The translations under genes and the position numbers were made by a program. Below the pieces are notes generated by a model. The model made no database searches, was not told where the DNA came from, and saw nothing but the letters and a program-made list of their open reading frames with translations. Below, piece by piece: positions 33,703 to 44,913 of a stretch of DNA of 64,000 nt; position 1 is the stretch's first letter, and each line of letters begins with the position of its first letter. The stretch is from Melampsora larici-populina 98AG31 (Eukaryota; Basidiomycota; Pucciniomycetes; Pucciniales; Melampsoraceae): NCBI RefSeq assembly GCF_000204055.1, contig NW_006768779.1, positions 1,235,709-1,299,708 of the forward strand, read 5' to 3'.

Positions 33703-35467
33703 ATGAAGCTAGTCTTCTTTTTATTTCTTTTAAATTTCTTTTCTTTAATCACTTGTTTTATAAAAAAAGATCTCAATCAATTTCATAAAAGATGTCAATT
33801 TGTTGGTAAGTGATGTTCAAACCCAAATCGAATAGATTGATAACTGATGAGGTTTTTTTGGGGTGGGGGGTTTAGATGATGGGTTTGTGACTAAAGATTG
33901 TGGTTTGGCACCTACTTTGGAAGAGTTTCATGAGTTTTTAAAAAAACAGGCGCTTCAAGTTGCTCAGTTTGCTAAATCAAATCGTTTGTCATTTTCTCTC
34001 TTCTTTTACTTTGAATTACCCTTCAAATTGGTTGATTGGGTTCTTTTTTGGGGGGATTTATAGCTTGTGGGTTTACGATTTGTTCTAAATTCAAGCGCGA
34101 TCTTGAATTCAATTATCAACAACTTGAATCTAGATCTACTGATTTAATCTCTCGTCAAAGTTCTACTTCACTTTTGAGTGATGATGCGCCTGTGACCGCT
34201 TCAGCAGATGGAACTTTATCCTTGGTGAGTTTAGATATCTTGTGATTCTTTCTCTTGGTTGAAACCCACCTTATCTATGTATGTTGACGTTGATGATGGG
34301 TTTAACTTTCAGTATGGAACTGTACCTATTCCTGCTCCAATGAAAGCTACTAAACGTGATGTGAAAGATGAGATTCAAAGTCAAAAACACAAGCGATCGG
34401 TTTTCAAGAGAAGTTTAGATGAACACTTGAGCTCTCGATCAATTTTGAAAAGAAGCTTGCATGAACCTATTTCGTCTCGATCTCTTTCGAAAAGAAACTC
34501 GAATGAGAAACCTCCACATCGATCACTTTTGAAAAGAAGTGGTCTGGAACCGGTGTCTTCTTCACACTTTATGACGCGTCAAGTTACTTCGACTTCTTTA
34601 TTGGCAGATAATAAACCAGTCACTGCTTCGGCTGATGGAACATTATCAGTCGTAAGTTTTCCAAAAGGTTTTTATTGAAGAAATTTTCCTAATCATGTTT
34701 GATTTTGGTTGTCTTAGTATGGAACGGTTGAGATAGCTCCGCCGGTCACCCCAGTGACTAAACGTGAATTGAAAGTGTTGGATATGAAAGTCAAGGAGAA
34801 TCATATTCGATCATTTGTTTATGAAGAAGGAAATCAAATGGTATGTTCAAAGAAACATTCTAGTTGTTCATCTTTATCAGATTCTAATGATCAGTGATTT
34901 GTTAGTCTTCTATTGAGATACGCCAAGAGACCACCAAGACTTTGATGGCAGATAACCAACCTGTAACTGGTTTACCGGATGGAACTCTTGCAGTAGTAAG
35001 TCAACATGATGTTTTCCCAAGTTTCATATATATTTCAAACTTGAGTTAATGATCTGATTTGATCATGTAGTATGGAACTGTACCGATTACTCCTCCAGTG
35101 AAGAGGGACTTGGATGATGAACATGAATTGTTTGAACGTGATGATTTGATTGATGAGTTTTTGAATGAAGCTAGAGTTGAGAAAAGAGAAAATGAAAGTG
35201 AAATCATGCATGAACGTCGAGCTAGAACCTCTAGAAAGATGAATGATGAAACAGTTGAATATTATTTTTCTTTGTCTTGATGAAACACACACGTATTTAT
35301 TTATCAAAAGATGAACTGATTTTGATGTTTTGATTTTTCCTTTGGTTTAGGTTTTGGAACTTATTAAAAGAAAACAAGACGTTTCTGAAGACGAATTGAT
35401 TGTTAGAAACTTACCTATGATGATTGGAAAAGATGGAAAAATGTATCTTTTTGGAAGTCGTTTATAA
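33703..35467 (+). CDS. Secreted repeat protein with Kex2-like sites, paralogue B (407 aa)
   Basis: Eight exons (33703-33805, 33876-33983, 34064-34224, 34313-34651, 34718-34840, 34906-34995, 35071-35253, 35351-35467) give exactly 408 codons. The signal peptide begins MKLVFFLFLLNFFSLITC. The four-Cys domain (DGFVTKDCGLAP, then PCGFTICSKFKRDLEF) matches the gene at 16325 with the same intron phases. The tail is modular. Three times an exon ends with a D-x-x-PVT-x-x-x-DGTL(S/A) motif and the next starts YGTV(P/E)I-x-x-P, ending at KR or KRD/KRE. In exon 4, three consecutive 14-residue units each end Lys-Arg (34412-34537). This is the pattern of a Kex2-processed repeat precursor. The last intron donor (GTTGAA) is unusual and uncertain. 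Function is unknown. Confidence 0.78.
34412..34537 (+). repeat. Three 42-base coding repeats ending in Lys-Arg
   Basis: Three in-phase 14-codon units encode SLDEHLSSRSILKR, SLHEPISSRSLSKR and NSNEKPPHRSLLKR. A fourth partial unit starts SGLEPVSS. Each would release a 12-residue peptide if cut after KR and trimmed. Confidence 0.85.
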
Positions 35468-36028
35468 ATGAGATTCAGTTTGAAACATTTTTGAAATCAG
35501 AGATGGTTCAGAAAAACACTTGGAATTTCAAACGTTTGTCGATATTTTATTTTTTGGTATCGGTTGGTGTTTGAAGAATGATCAATTGATGACTGAATGA
35601 TTTTTTTAACATTTATCAAGTAGTGGAACTTTTTTTATGAAAAGTGGTAGAGAATTGGAAAAACTAGTAACTTGTTGGTCTCATATTGACGATTTCCACA
35701 CAGATAAGAAAAAAACAACTTTACATCACAACTTGGGATTTCAAATTTGGTTTTCCTTTTGACTTTTTTTTATCATCAGTTCTTTTTTTTTGTCGTCCTT
35801 CGTTTTTGCTTTTTTACATTTATCTCTTTCATTTTATTCAAGTTTTTTTTCGGATCTCTTTTGTTTTTTATGAAATTTAGCAAGGATTAGTCTTTTAGTG
35901 CACGTATGAATTACACTGAGCTATGTAGCTTAATTGGTGGTCAGAGTAAAAGAGGTTTCTTGAGAAAAGAATTACTTGGTTGTTGTGTGGATGAATTGTA
36001 CACGGAATTTAGTTGATTGGATGTATTT
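35468..36028. other. 3' flank of paralogue B, no gene
   Basis: AT-rich, with T-rich runs near 35760-35870 and no supported frame. Confidence 0.5.
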
Positions 36029-36188
36029 GTGGCTCTCAAACCTGCCCCGGTTTTCAAAAAACCCAGTTGACCCAGTTGTTTTTTGGCAGTAACTTTGTGT
36101 ATCAAGTTGACATTTGTTGACAGCTCCCAGCCAAAAATTCAACTGGGGCAACCGGGTTTTTTGAAACTGGGTCAGGTTTGAGAGCCAC
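36029..36188. mobile_element. Short MITE with ~48-bp terminal inverted repeats
   Basis: The left end gtggctctcaaacctg is exactly complementary to the right end caggtttgagagccac. The inverted repeats continue inward for about 48 bases around a caaaaaaccc.gttg core. The 160-bp length and lack of coding capacity fit a MITE. No convincing target-site duplication was found. A diverged relative occurs at 21990. Confidence 0.8.
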
Positions 36189-36545
36189 TATTGATTATTG
36201 GTGAGGAAAACCTTGATGCATGTTTGAAGTTACATACATATTTATCATAAGGAAAATCGATAATAAGAGACTTTGAAGTTTGGTGGTCAATTTGATTTAT
36301 CTTTTGGCCTATCAAAAAGTGACTGCTCTTTGATGCGGTTAGAATCATTATTGAAAAAATGTGATTTCCTTTACCCAGCGGAATGTTGTCTGAGGTTTAT
36401 TCTGCAATAAAGTGTGACTTTGTACCTTGTGTGTTGTATCTATTCAAGATGTTTTCACCTTGATAAAATTCTATCTGTACCCTTTCTCTTCCAGAATAGA
36501 CGAGCCCCTGAGACAGTAAAGTCAAGTGGTATATCTTGAACTGGT
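36189..36545. other. No supported gene; possible coding remnant
   Basis: A minus-strand 67-codon frame (36397-36600) runs from the duplicated segment into unique DNA and has a protein-like composition, but no family is recognised. Confidence 0.3.
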
Positions 36546-38809
36546 AAGGTCCCTTGGATGCGCTGGGATCAGTCCTCATAAGAATTGTGGGAGGGATCAT
36601 GCCTTTACAGTTCTTCTGTTAGTAGTCTAATGTCAATGCAGATTACAATTTGGAGTGATATATGCTCAAGCATACAGTCAAACCAGAAAAGCTTGTCACA
36701 AATTCCCCGCCAATTTGCTCGAGTTTTGGGGTAGATCGGGATTCCGGATTATGGCTGAGAATTCTCAGAGCCCAGCTGAGAATACATCTGAAACACGTAC
36801 AGAGGCGTTAGGCCCGATGCTTGTATCCAAACTTTTGATCCTGGACTGCGGCACACGTGACCCTCAGCTGCTGCAGTCAAATCATTTTCATGGGTCTACA
36901 GTACACTGACATACATAGTCGTGTACCCATCTGACCTCATCTGACTCAGTATCCCAGCCATCTCGTTCAAATTATACGGTCTTTGATCATCTTTGATCAA
37001 TATGAGTGAATCATCACAAAAACATCTATTTATCACGTATATACCCTCAATTTTGTTGATTCAGGTCTTGATAAGAGATTCTGGTATCAATCCACCATAG
37101 GAATTAAAGCAGAAGGAAGGCTTCAGATCTACAGCATTGTCATGAAATTGATATAATGAGTTCATCCCATATATCAATACCCCCAAAACACACACAAAAA
37201 TGAGGAAGATATCAGGTTAGAGACAATCAAGATATAATGTAATGAGAAAATATAAACACTGTCATCTCTTAGGTGCACCAGTCTGGGTAAATGCTGAGCA
37301 AAGGAAACCTCAATTCTCGTTTCGGGGGTCTTGGTAAAAACACACACACCTCAAACAAGACACTCAAAGATCACCTGCCAAAAAGTAGAAATGCGAAAGA
37401 AGACAAAGACTTTGATTGTTGTTATTTTGCATTCTGATGATCAGAAAGAAGGACAACAAAAGAGAAAAATAAGACAAAGAGAAACATAATAATAATTACA
37501 CTCCAGATGAAGCGATTCACTCAAGTTTGATTTTAGTAACTCGATCACCTTTTGATGAATTTTTCTTTTCAAACTCATTCAAATTTTTTGGATCCAAAAA
37601 CCTTTTTATACTTGTTTTGTGCTTTCTTGTTAAATATAAAGTTAGTCATCCAAAAAAACAAAACAAAAACAATAGAATGGTAAAGTTAAAGTTAAAGGCA
37701 AATAAAATTTAAAATAATTCATCAGTGAAATTCCTCATGTCAATCACAAGATGGACATATACAATAAACTGCATGCTTCGACTTACACCACAGTCCCAGT
37801 AAAATCTCTAATTCTATACCTCTCATTGACTCATTTTTGGTGATCAAATTGAAATTCAAGTGAAATATCGCTTGAAGTTGAATCCTGCCACTTTCGACTC
37901 AAATCAGTCAGTATTTTGCGAGCTTCCATCTCTTAAATCTTGATTGATGATATGTTGAGATAAAGAGGAAGGATTTTGAATCTTGATCTGTTGAGTTGAT
38001 CGTTTTCTATGTCTATTGATTTGAACAAGCGCATCTAATTCAATCTTAAACCGTTTTCTATTTTTTTTGATTTCCATCTCAAGCAAAAACATGAATGATC
38101 TCCTGAATTGAATTCGATTATTTCATAAGTTTGTCATTCAAAGATCCGACTTTTTGTTGTCCTCATTGTGATTTAGCAGTTTTTGATGATTGTTCCCATG
38201 TTTCTGGCTCGATTGAATCATTGATTTGGTATGTTGGTTCATCTTGAATTGAACATGAGTTCAGTTTTATTCATTTGATGTGGGTTGGCGAGGGACGTTG
38301 AACTTGCAAAGATGAGAAATTCAGACAGGTTGAAAAGTCGCGTGGCATGTGAACCATGGGTTGCTGGAGGTGTGACGCTCGGGGCTACGGAACTCACGCG
38401 CAGCAAATTGGGAGCGGTCCGTCCGGCTACAAGGATATGTGAAAATACATGTATGTCTATAAGTGGTTCTGTATAATGACCTGAGAATTCTCAGTGAGAA
38501 TTCTCACAGATAATCCGGAATCCCGATGCTCCCGAGTTTTGCGGGCAAAATCAGCCAAGCTTTTCCAATTTGACTGTAAATGAATGAGTCAAAGGCCCTA
38601 AGACAAAGACTTTCAAAGGATCTCATATCTAGGAAAATTTCAATGTTTATCAGAATGTGTAGGAAGTTTTGAAAATGTTCAATAAAGTTTGGTTTCATGA
38701 AATAGGTTTTATCTTACTATTCAAAGACTGACTAAGGTGAGAAGACAACAAATTTTTGGAAAAGATAGATGTGAAAAAAGAATCAAACATGGGTATATAT
38801 AAATCACTA
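36546..38809. repeat. Tandem duplication, copy 1 (interrupted)
   Basis: The outer parts, 36546-36674 and 38577-38809, match copy 2 at 38810-39168 in order and orientation. Shared runs include gaattgtgggagggatcatgc and gactgactaaggtgagaag. Removing the element at 36675-38576 and one TA leaves about 360 bases, the size of copy 2. Confidence 0.85.
36675..38576. mobile_element. 1.9-kb TA-flanked non-autonomous DNA transposon
   Basis: Ends CAGTCAAA...TTTGACTG are inverted, with similarity running about 90 bases inward, including a shared cgggattccggattat and tgagaattctca. TA is present on both sides, while the uninterrupted copy 2 has one TA at the same place (38937-38938). These features fit a Tc1/mariner-type target. 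No transposase frame is present inside, so it would need a helper. Confidence 0.8.
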
Positions 38810-39168
38810 AAGGTCTACCTTGGATGCGCTGGGATGAGTCCTAGTAAGAATTGTGGGAGGGATCATGCTTTTGCAGTTCTTGTTAGTAGTCTAATGTCCA
38901 TTCAGATTACAATTCGGAGTGATATGTGTTCAAGCATAAACGATTGAGTCAAAGACCCTAAGAAAAAGACTTTCAAAGGATCTCAGATCTAAGGAAATTT
39001 CAATGTTTATCAGAATGTGTAGGATGTTTTAAAATGTTCAATATAATTTTGTTTCATGAAATTGGGTTTTATCTTACTGTTCAAAGACTGACTAAGGTGA
39101 GAAGACAACAAATTTTTGGAAAAGATAGATGTGAAAAAAAATCAAACATGGGTATATATAAATCACTA
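38810..39168. repeat. Tandem duplication, copy 2 (uninterrupted)
   Basis: Head-to-tail copy of the segment beginning at 36546, abutting it directly. It ends 37 bases from the stop codon of the GH5 gene and probably lies in that gene's 3' region. Confidence 0.85.
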
Positions 39169-39204
39169 TCACTAAATGAATGGTTTGTGAAAATCACATT
39201 AGGT

Positions 39205-42200
39205 TTATGAGTATGTTGATGGGATAAAAGTAGGTTCAGAGAAAGGACCAGGTAAACCATCAACACTGATTCCTCTAACAATAAACCAACCACCTTTAGT
39301 ACGTGAATGAACAGATTGTGGATGATTTTGACGTTTAGTGAGTTTAGAATGTTTTCTTGGAATGGAGATTGTATGACGTTTGGTTAGTTTTTGAACTTCA
39401 TTTGGGTTTCTTGATGGTTGATTACTCCATTTTGTATCACGCCAAATTGGCATGGGTTCTGGATAATGGATTTGAGGTTTGTATGGGATCTGCAATGGTG
39501 ATTTTGGGCTTTTTACATCGATTGGAACGAAAAGATCTCCTGATTCTACATTATCGTGAATTTCATTGGCAACCTGAAAATATATTTATTTATTCGAGTT
39601 TGTGTTAGGAAGTTTTAATGAGGGTTTGAGATTTATTGAAAAAGATAAGGAAAAAAAACTTTACCATTATGAATCCTCCACCATCACTTTCGGATGCCCA
39701 AACTATTGAAGAAAAGTGTGTGAATTAATGAAAATGTTTTTTTCTGAAAATTATGTTGGTAAGTTATAAGAATTTACCTTGGTAAGATTGAGCCTATAAA
39801 AACAAATCTATTTCAGTATTAAGAAAAACATTTTCTTCCTGAAAAGATATAAGATATATTGACGTACCCAAGCAGCTCCTTTCCAAGTGATCCCGATATG
39901 AGTACCATTAGTACCAAAATAAGGTAAAGGTGAAGCAGGTACTGGGTAAGGTGCCACAGGTTTATTTAGAATTTCAAAACTATCAAATAGATGACAAAGT
40001 ATACCAGCTTGAGTCAAAATCTTAATGTTGAGATGGAGTGAAATAGCTTTTACCTGGATTTGTATGTAAGCGCTACAATACCGGCTTCTCGAGGATCAAA
40101 GTTTGAAGCAGTAGAATTAGTCCAACCCGGAACGTGCTGTTTAGAGTTTTTATGATCAAAGATGAGGTATTGGAATCGGATAGTGGTTCATTTGGTTGAT
40201 GATCAAGTTCAAAGAATTTACGCACGTAACTAAACACACTATCTGATTCACTATGAGTGATGAATCCATTAGATTCGGCGTGTGGTCGTAAACTCCAAGC
40301 TAGAGCACCAGCACACGTAAAGGTCTTGTAGGCTTTCTCAAATGAAGCCTCGTTGTTATCTACATGAGTTGTGTTAGTGTTGATGAATTGTGATTGATAA
40401 TGTATAGAATATCTTACAGAATCCATGTTCGCCAACTACGAATGTTTTACCAAACGATTTGACCCGCTCGTTTAATCTATAGTTCAAAGGATCGGATTAG
40501 TTGATGACCAAATCATTGAGGTATAGTATAAGTTGAGTTACGCGTTGAAGAGTAGGATATCTCCGTCACCATCTATATTCCGATCCAAAAAAACGTATTG
40601 AGCTAAAGTAGAGAGGTTCGTTTGGTCCAATATTGAAGAAAGGCTCTTCCAAACTTACACAGATGGTATGAGAAAATATCGACATATGGGGACTTTAACG
40701 TTTCCTCTGGCCAGGTATCTTGAGGGTTTCGGGAGCTTGAAATGGTTCATACATTAATTCAGTTGAAAGGCGATGAAACGAAACCATCGGTCACTTACTA
40801 ACTTCCGTCCATAACTAGGGTATGTGGAGCATATTGTTTGATGTATTTCGCAATGTCAATCGTCCACTGTAGTGAAATAAAGCTTCAGCAAACATCACAG
40901 GATATAAAAGTAGCAATTTCTCTCACCTCTGCTGGAGCAGGTCGGGTGTCTATGGAATGGACAATATAAAATTAGCAAGAAGAAAATTGGGCTGAGAAAG
41001 TGTTTTGGACAAAAGACATTTCACTCACGGTTAAAAGTAACAGTTCCATTGATAGTTGCATTGGCATCGGTTGCATTAACAGCTCCAGTGCTATTTCCGT
41101 TCGTAGTTCCATTAGTCGAATTAGAGGTTACAAAGACTTCTGCCCAATTCATCTCATTTCCTGTTTCAAAAGCTAAAAAAGTATCATCTCTACCATAAAG
41201 ACGTCCATTGACAGTATTCACTCGAGTTAAAAGTTTCTTGATGATCTTCTTGAAGTCTTCTCTGATGCTTGAATTCACAAACCAATCTACTGAAACTTGA
41301 GCTGTGGTGTACTCTGTGATATTGAACCTATATCGAATTAACTGATCGAGGAATAAATCACTTGAGGTCAAGATTCAAGTGTTTTTTATATATCAAGTGA
41401 GGTGTGAAGCTACCACGATAAGTCACTCACATCAATAAAGTTTCCAACCCAGTCAGTGTCCGAGCTTCCATAGTCCTATGTCAAATAAGTGTCTGATGAG
41501 AACGCCGAATTGTACCTACTGAGACAATGATGGTGAGGAAAGCCTACCTGGTTGATGATTGGCATGATGATTTTGACTCCGTGTTCGGCGGCGATAGCAA
41601 GACTGGAATCCGAATAAGTGACCGTGAGCTCAGTTTAGAATACGCATACTCGAGATTTCATGATAACCGTACGCGTTATCCATCTGTCGCCATGTCTCTT
41701 CGTTATAAATCCAATCTATTGATCAAGAGCATAAGCTATTGCTGGGTAGCATTTAAATTGTAAATCGTTGAAGCTGGCATACCTTGAGTGCTATTGTCCC
41801 AACCAGTGATGTGGGCAACCTCTGGGCCCTTGGAAAGTCCAAATACTTTATTGGCAACTGTGAGTGTGTAAGTCCTAGTAACCGGAGTTGCAAAACCTGC
41901 AATTGACTTTACGAGATCTGTGCTCTCAAAGATCGTTCCTGGTTGTCGAAAAATGGTGTACATAAGCTCCGAGTGAAAATCGCTGCATGACTCTGGTCAA
42001 GGCTGAGTGCTTATGTCACCAAGACTCACCATCAAGAAGGGTAGGTCCACTGATAATTCAGAGCAAAAGGGTCAGTTTCTGATGTTCAGGTTGAGAAACA
42101 GATTTAATATCTACTTACTTGAAACCACGGAAATCAAACAAATTCTCGCCTAGGTAAAAGTGACCATTTTTGGTTGACACAAACCCACCTCGTTTTTGAG

Positions 42201-42372
42201 GAGTCACCGAAGAAACGCCTCGTTGTGGTACAGCCGGTTTAGGAAGAACATTCGAAAGATCATTGAGTTGTAAAGGAACGATTTGAGCACTCGTAAGAAA
42301 AATTTGGAATGATAAAAGATTGATCAAACTGGTAAGAAGAGATGAAAAAGTTCCCTTGTGTGGGATTGACAT
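39205..42372 (-). CDS. Secreted glycoside hydrolase family 5 protein, 18 exons
   Basis: A signal-peptide start (MSIPHKGTFSSLLTSL then hydrophobic to SAQI) and the order of motifs fit a fungal GH5 (mannanase or glucanase-like) (beta/alpha)8 enzyme acting on wall polysaccharide. Exons on minus: 42119-42372, 42030-42049, 41783-41992, 41673-41715, 41548-41602, 41431-41475, 41029-41341, 40927-40949, 40799-40866, 40659-40735, 40542-40572, 40418-40476, 40226-40359, 40054-40136, 39868-39979, 39778-39793, 39665-39702, 39205-39573; total 650 codons. The acid/base Glu is in FETGNEMNW and the nucleophile Glu in VVGEHGF. An Asn/Thr/Gly-rich insert (near 41040-41130) is likely N-glycosylated. A C-terminal extension has basic KLTKRH and KLTKRQN motifs. 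An alternative upstream ATG exists at 42486. Substrate is not determined. Confidence 0.85.
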
Positions 42373-43663
42373 GGTTGAAAGTTTCGCAATGAGAGTGAAT
42401 AGATCAAAAAAAAATGTTTGAAAATGAGAAAGTGTAAAAGAAAAGGTTGAGGGATCGGGAAAGTGTTTCAACCGATGTTTGACCACTAAAGTCTACCAAG
42501 ACTCAAGAGGTGACTGGGTAGCTGCTATACAAGAAGGTCAAACGAGCGTGGTAATAACTGGCGACACAAAAGACTTGATTTGTCAACTTTCTGTCTTTCT
42601 GTCGTCAAGATGGACAAGAAAATATTTTTCAATGATAGATGCTTTGATGGAAGCATGGACCCTTGTGCGTGAAACTCCCCCCCTCACAGTCAAAGAAGAA
42701 TAGAGAAGGCCTGCTTGATACTCAAATTACAGCAACAGACGGCAACTCAACCCCCACCCTTCTAAACCTCTTCTGAAGGACACCGACATTTACTTGAATC
42801 ACATTTAAACTCCAAGGCAGTTTTGTAGAGCCGAATTCGGATTAACAGAACAATCCTTTCATGACACAGTTTTTCAAAAATTAATGTAAGTTTACCTTTT
42901 GTGTGTCTGTTTGAAACTTAATGCTGAAGTCATCATATGCATATCTTTAGAAACCTTATTGCCACTTTCTCATTACGGCACTTGAGTGGTTTCAATTTTC
43001 TTTGGTTTCATAGGAATTGGCCGATTTCTTGATGAACCTTTTGGCGCCTCTCTATTCCAGTCGAAGGCGGTCGAAGAGAATTGGAGATGTAGATTTCACG
43101 CAGGTGTGCCTTCTTCAGCTTACCCGAGGCTAGATTGTGTCACATTTCCGGTCCGAATAATCTTCCCCACATCCACCCAAGTATCCCTCCAAGTGTATAT
43201 TTATGGAAACAACCGCACATATCTTTTGATCATAGAGGACGAGCAAAATATTCATGGAAATTTACTCTGGTATTTGTGAACAAACGTGCCCCTTGAACTT
43301 GGGATACTGGTCTTTTGTTAAACCACCCTAGGTAGAGGACGGAAACAGTACCATGACCAATCTGGGTTCACTTGCACTGCAGGGCATCCTTCAAGGGTTT
43401 ATAGGACTCAGGTTCGACCATCTCTCAAGCAGCCAACTCCGAAAAATCACATCATCACTCGATGCAGTCTTCCCACCAATCATGAAAATAGGATATAAGT
43501 GGTCCATACTCTCTTCACCATATCTGAAGCAACATAATGTGGTAACTTGAAATCGTAAAAATCTTATATATAAGTCTTATAGTTTCGGGGTTCATTACGT
43601 CAAGCTAATCGTCACCCGTTTAAGTAAGATCAACCGCATATGCGCACGAGCGAAGGCGGAGGC
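42373..43663. other. Intergenic, no gene recognised
   Basis: Holds the GH5 promoter and the 3' flank of the acyl-CoA-binding gene. Plus-strand frames of 65-97 codons have no motifs or splice partners. Confidence 0.4.
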
Positions 43664-44913
43664 TCAAGGTTGAGCTACGAATTGATCGAGGTAGTTGTCG
43701 ACCTCAGCCATCCCAGCTTCACGGGCTAGCTCCTGAGCGGTGAGATCGTCCTGCTGATCTTTGAGACATGGGTTAGCGCCTGATTGGATCAGTAGCTGGA
43801 CGATAGACATATGACCTCGATCACAGGCGAGATGAAGTGGTGTGTACCCCTATAAGAACGCGATCAATCACAATCACAATGGTTACTGATCAGCTGAGAG
43901 ATTGTGTCACATCCTTTGGACTCAAAAGACAAAGAGTCCAAGTAGTGTGTTTGATTCCAAAGCATATCGAGGTGGACAAGACCCTTTATAACACAACAGG
44001 ATATTCGGAAGACAAGTGAGGGGCAGACAGAAGATGGAGAAATGTTTGAAAAACACACATCAGTATTAAACTGGTTGATGATGCATTCAAGTGGACCTTT
44101 TCCATTGGTCTGCAATGCATCATCGATGAATTCCCTGACACCGACTTCATTATTTTCGATGATTAAATCATGAAGAGACGGTGATCCTTCTGATGATTTA
44201 TTGTTTACTTCTTCAGCGTTCAGCATCTTGGAAACAGAAATCATATTTAGGCCGGGTGGATTGTGTTCTGAATGCGAAAGGTTGGAAAGCGCCTTGATTC
44301 CTTGTTGATTAATTTCAGTATCAGAAGTGTTTGGTTCATATGTAGAATCAATCTCGAAGCCGTATTCGTCTCGGGAGCAATTCTCATCTTCAATCTGGTG
44401 TGAGATGTCCGGGGTGCTTTCATCATCAGAATCTTGATCGATCTCTTCATTGGTGATTTGGAGTTCATTCAAGCCACCTTCTGCTAGAAACCTAGAAAGC
44501 TCCATCGTGAGACCTTTCTGTGTTGAATCTCCAGTTTTCCAATCTTGAGTAATCGAAGGATCTGTAGATTTTGAAGAAATGTCATCCCATCCTATTTCTC
44601 TAGCCTTTTCAATGTATTCTCGAGCAGCAAGTTCAACAAGAGAGTTGCGAGATTCATCTTCAATAAGACCTTCGAGTCTGGCTTTTGTAGATTTCCAGGC
44701 TTCGAACTTTGCTTTGCCTTCAAAGTCCCAAAAAGAAGGCGTTCTTAACGGTCCACCCCCGAAAGTAGTGACGATTTTGAAAAGTGAATAAAATTGTAAT
44801 TTGTCTGTAGTGGTAAGTTGAGAGATATTTGATTGAACTTCATGATTTGAAATGAAGGCAGAAGCGCGAAGAAAAGCTTGAACTGTTTCTGAAGAATTTG
44901 ATTGGTACTCCAT
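43664..44913 (-). CDS. Acyl-CoA-binding domain protein with ankyrin repeats (ACBD6-like)
   Basis: Two minus-strand exons (44059-44913 and 43664-43849) give 346 aa. The N-terminal 90 residues form an acyl-CoA-binding domain: AFLRASAFISNHEVQ, then LQFYSLFKIVTTFGGG and FEGKAKFEAWKSTKARLEG. The central region is acidic and probably disordered. The C-terminus has ankyrin repeats: SLHDLIIENNEVGVREFID, then, across the intron, FNTDGYTPLHLACDRGHMS and VQLLIQSGANPCLKD. This order matches ACBD6-type proteins, cytosolic acyl-CoA carriers linked to lipid modification. The donor GTGTGT after FNTD was chosen because it restores a canonical ankyrin consensus. It appears intact. Confidence 0.92.

Noticed and set aside
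42479..43550. Plus-strand frames between the GH5 and ACBD6-like genes
   Set aside because: Frames of 65-97 codons without motifs or consistent splice sites, within promoter and 3' flank DNA.
43837..44019. Plus-strand 60-codon frame
   Set aside because: It overlaps the intron and last-exon boundary of the acyl-CoA-binding gene on the other strand.
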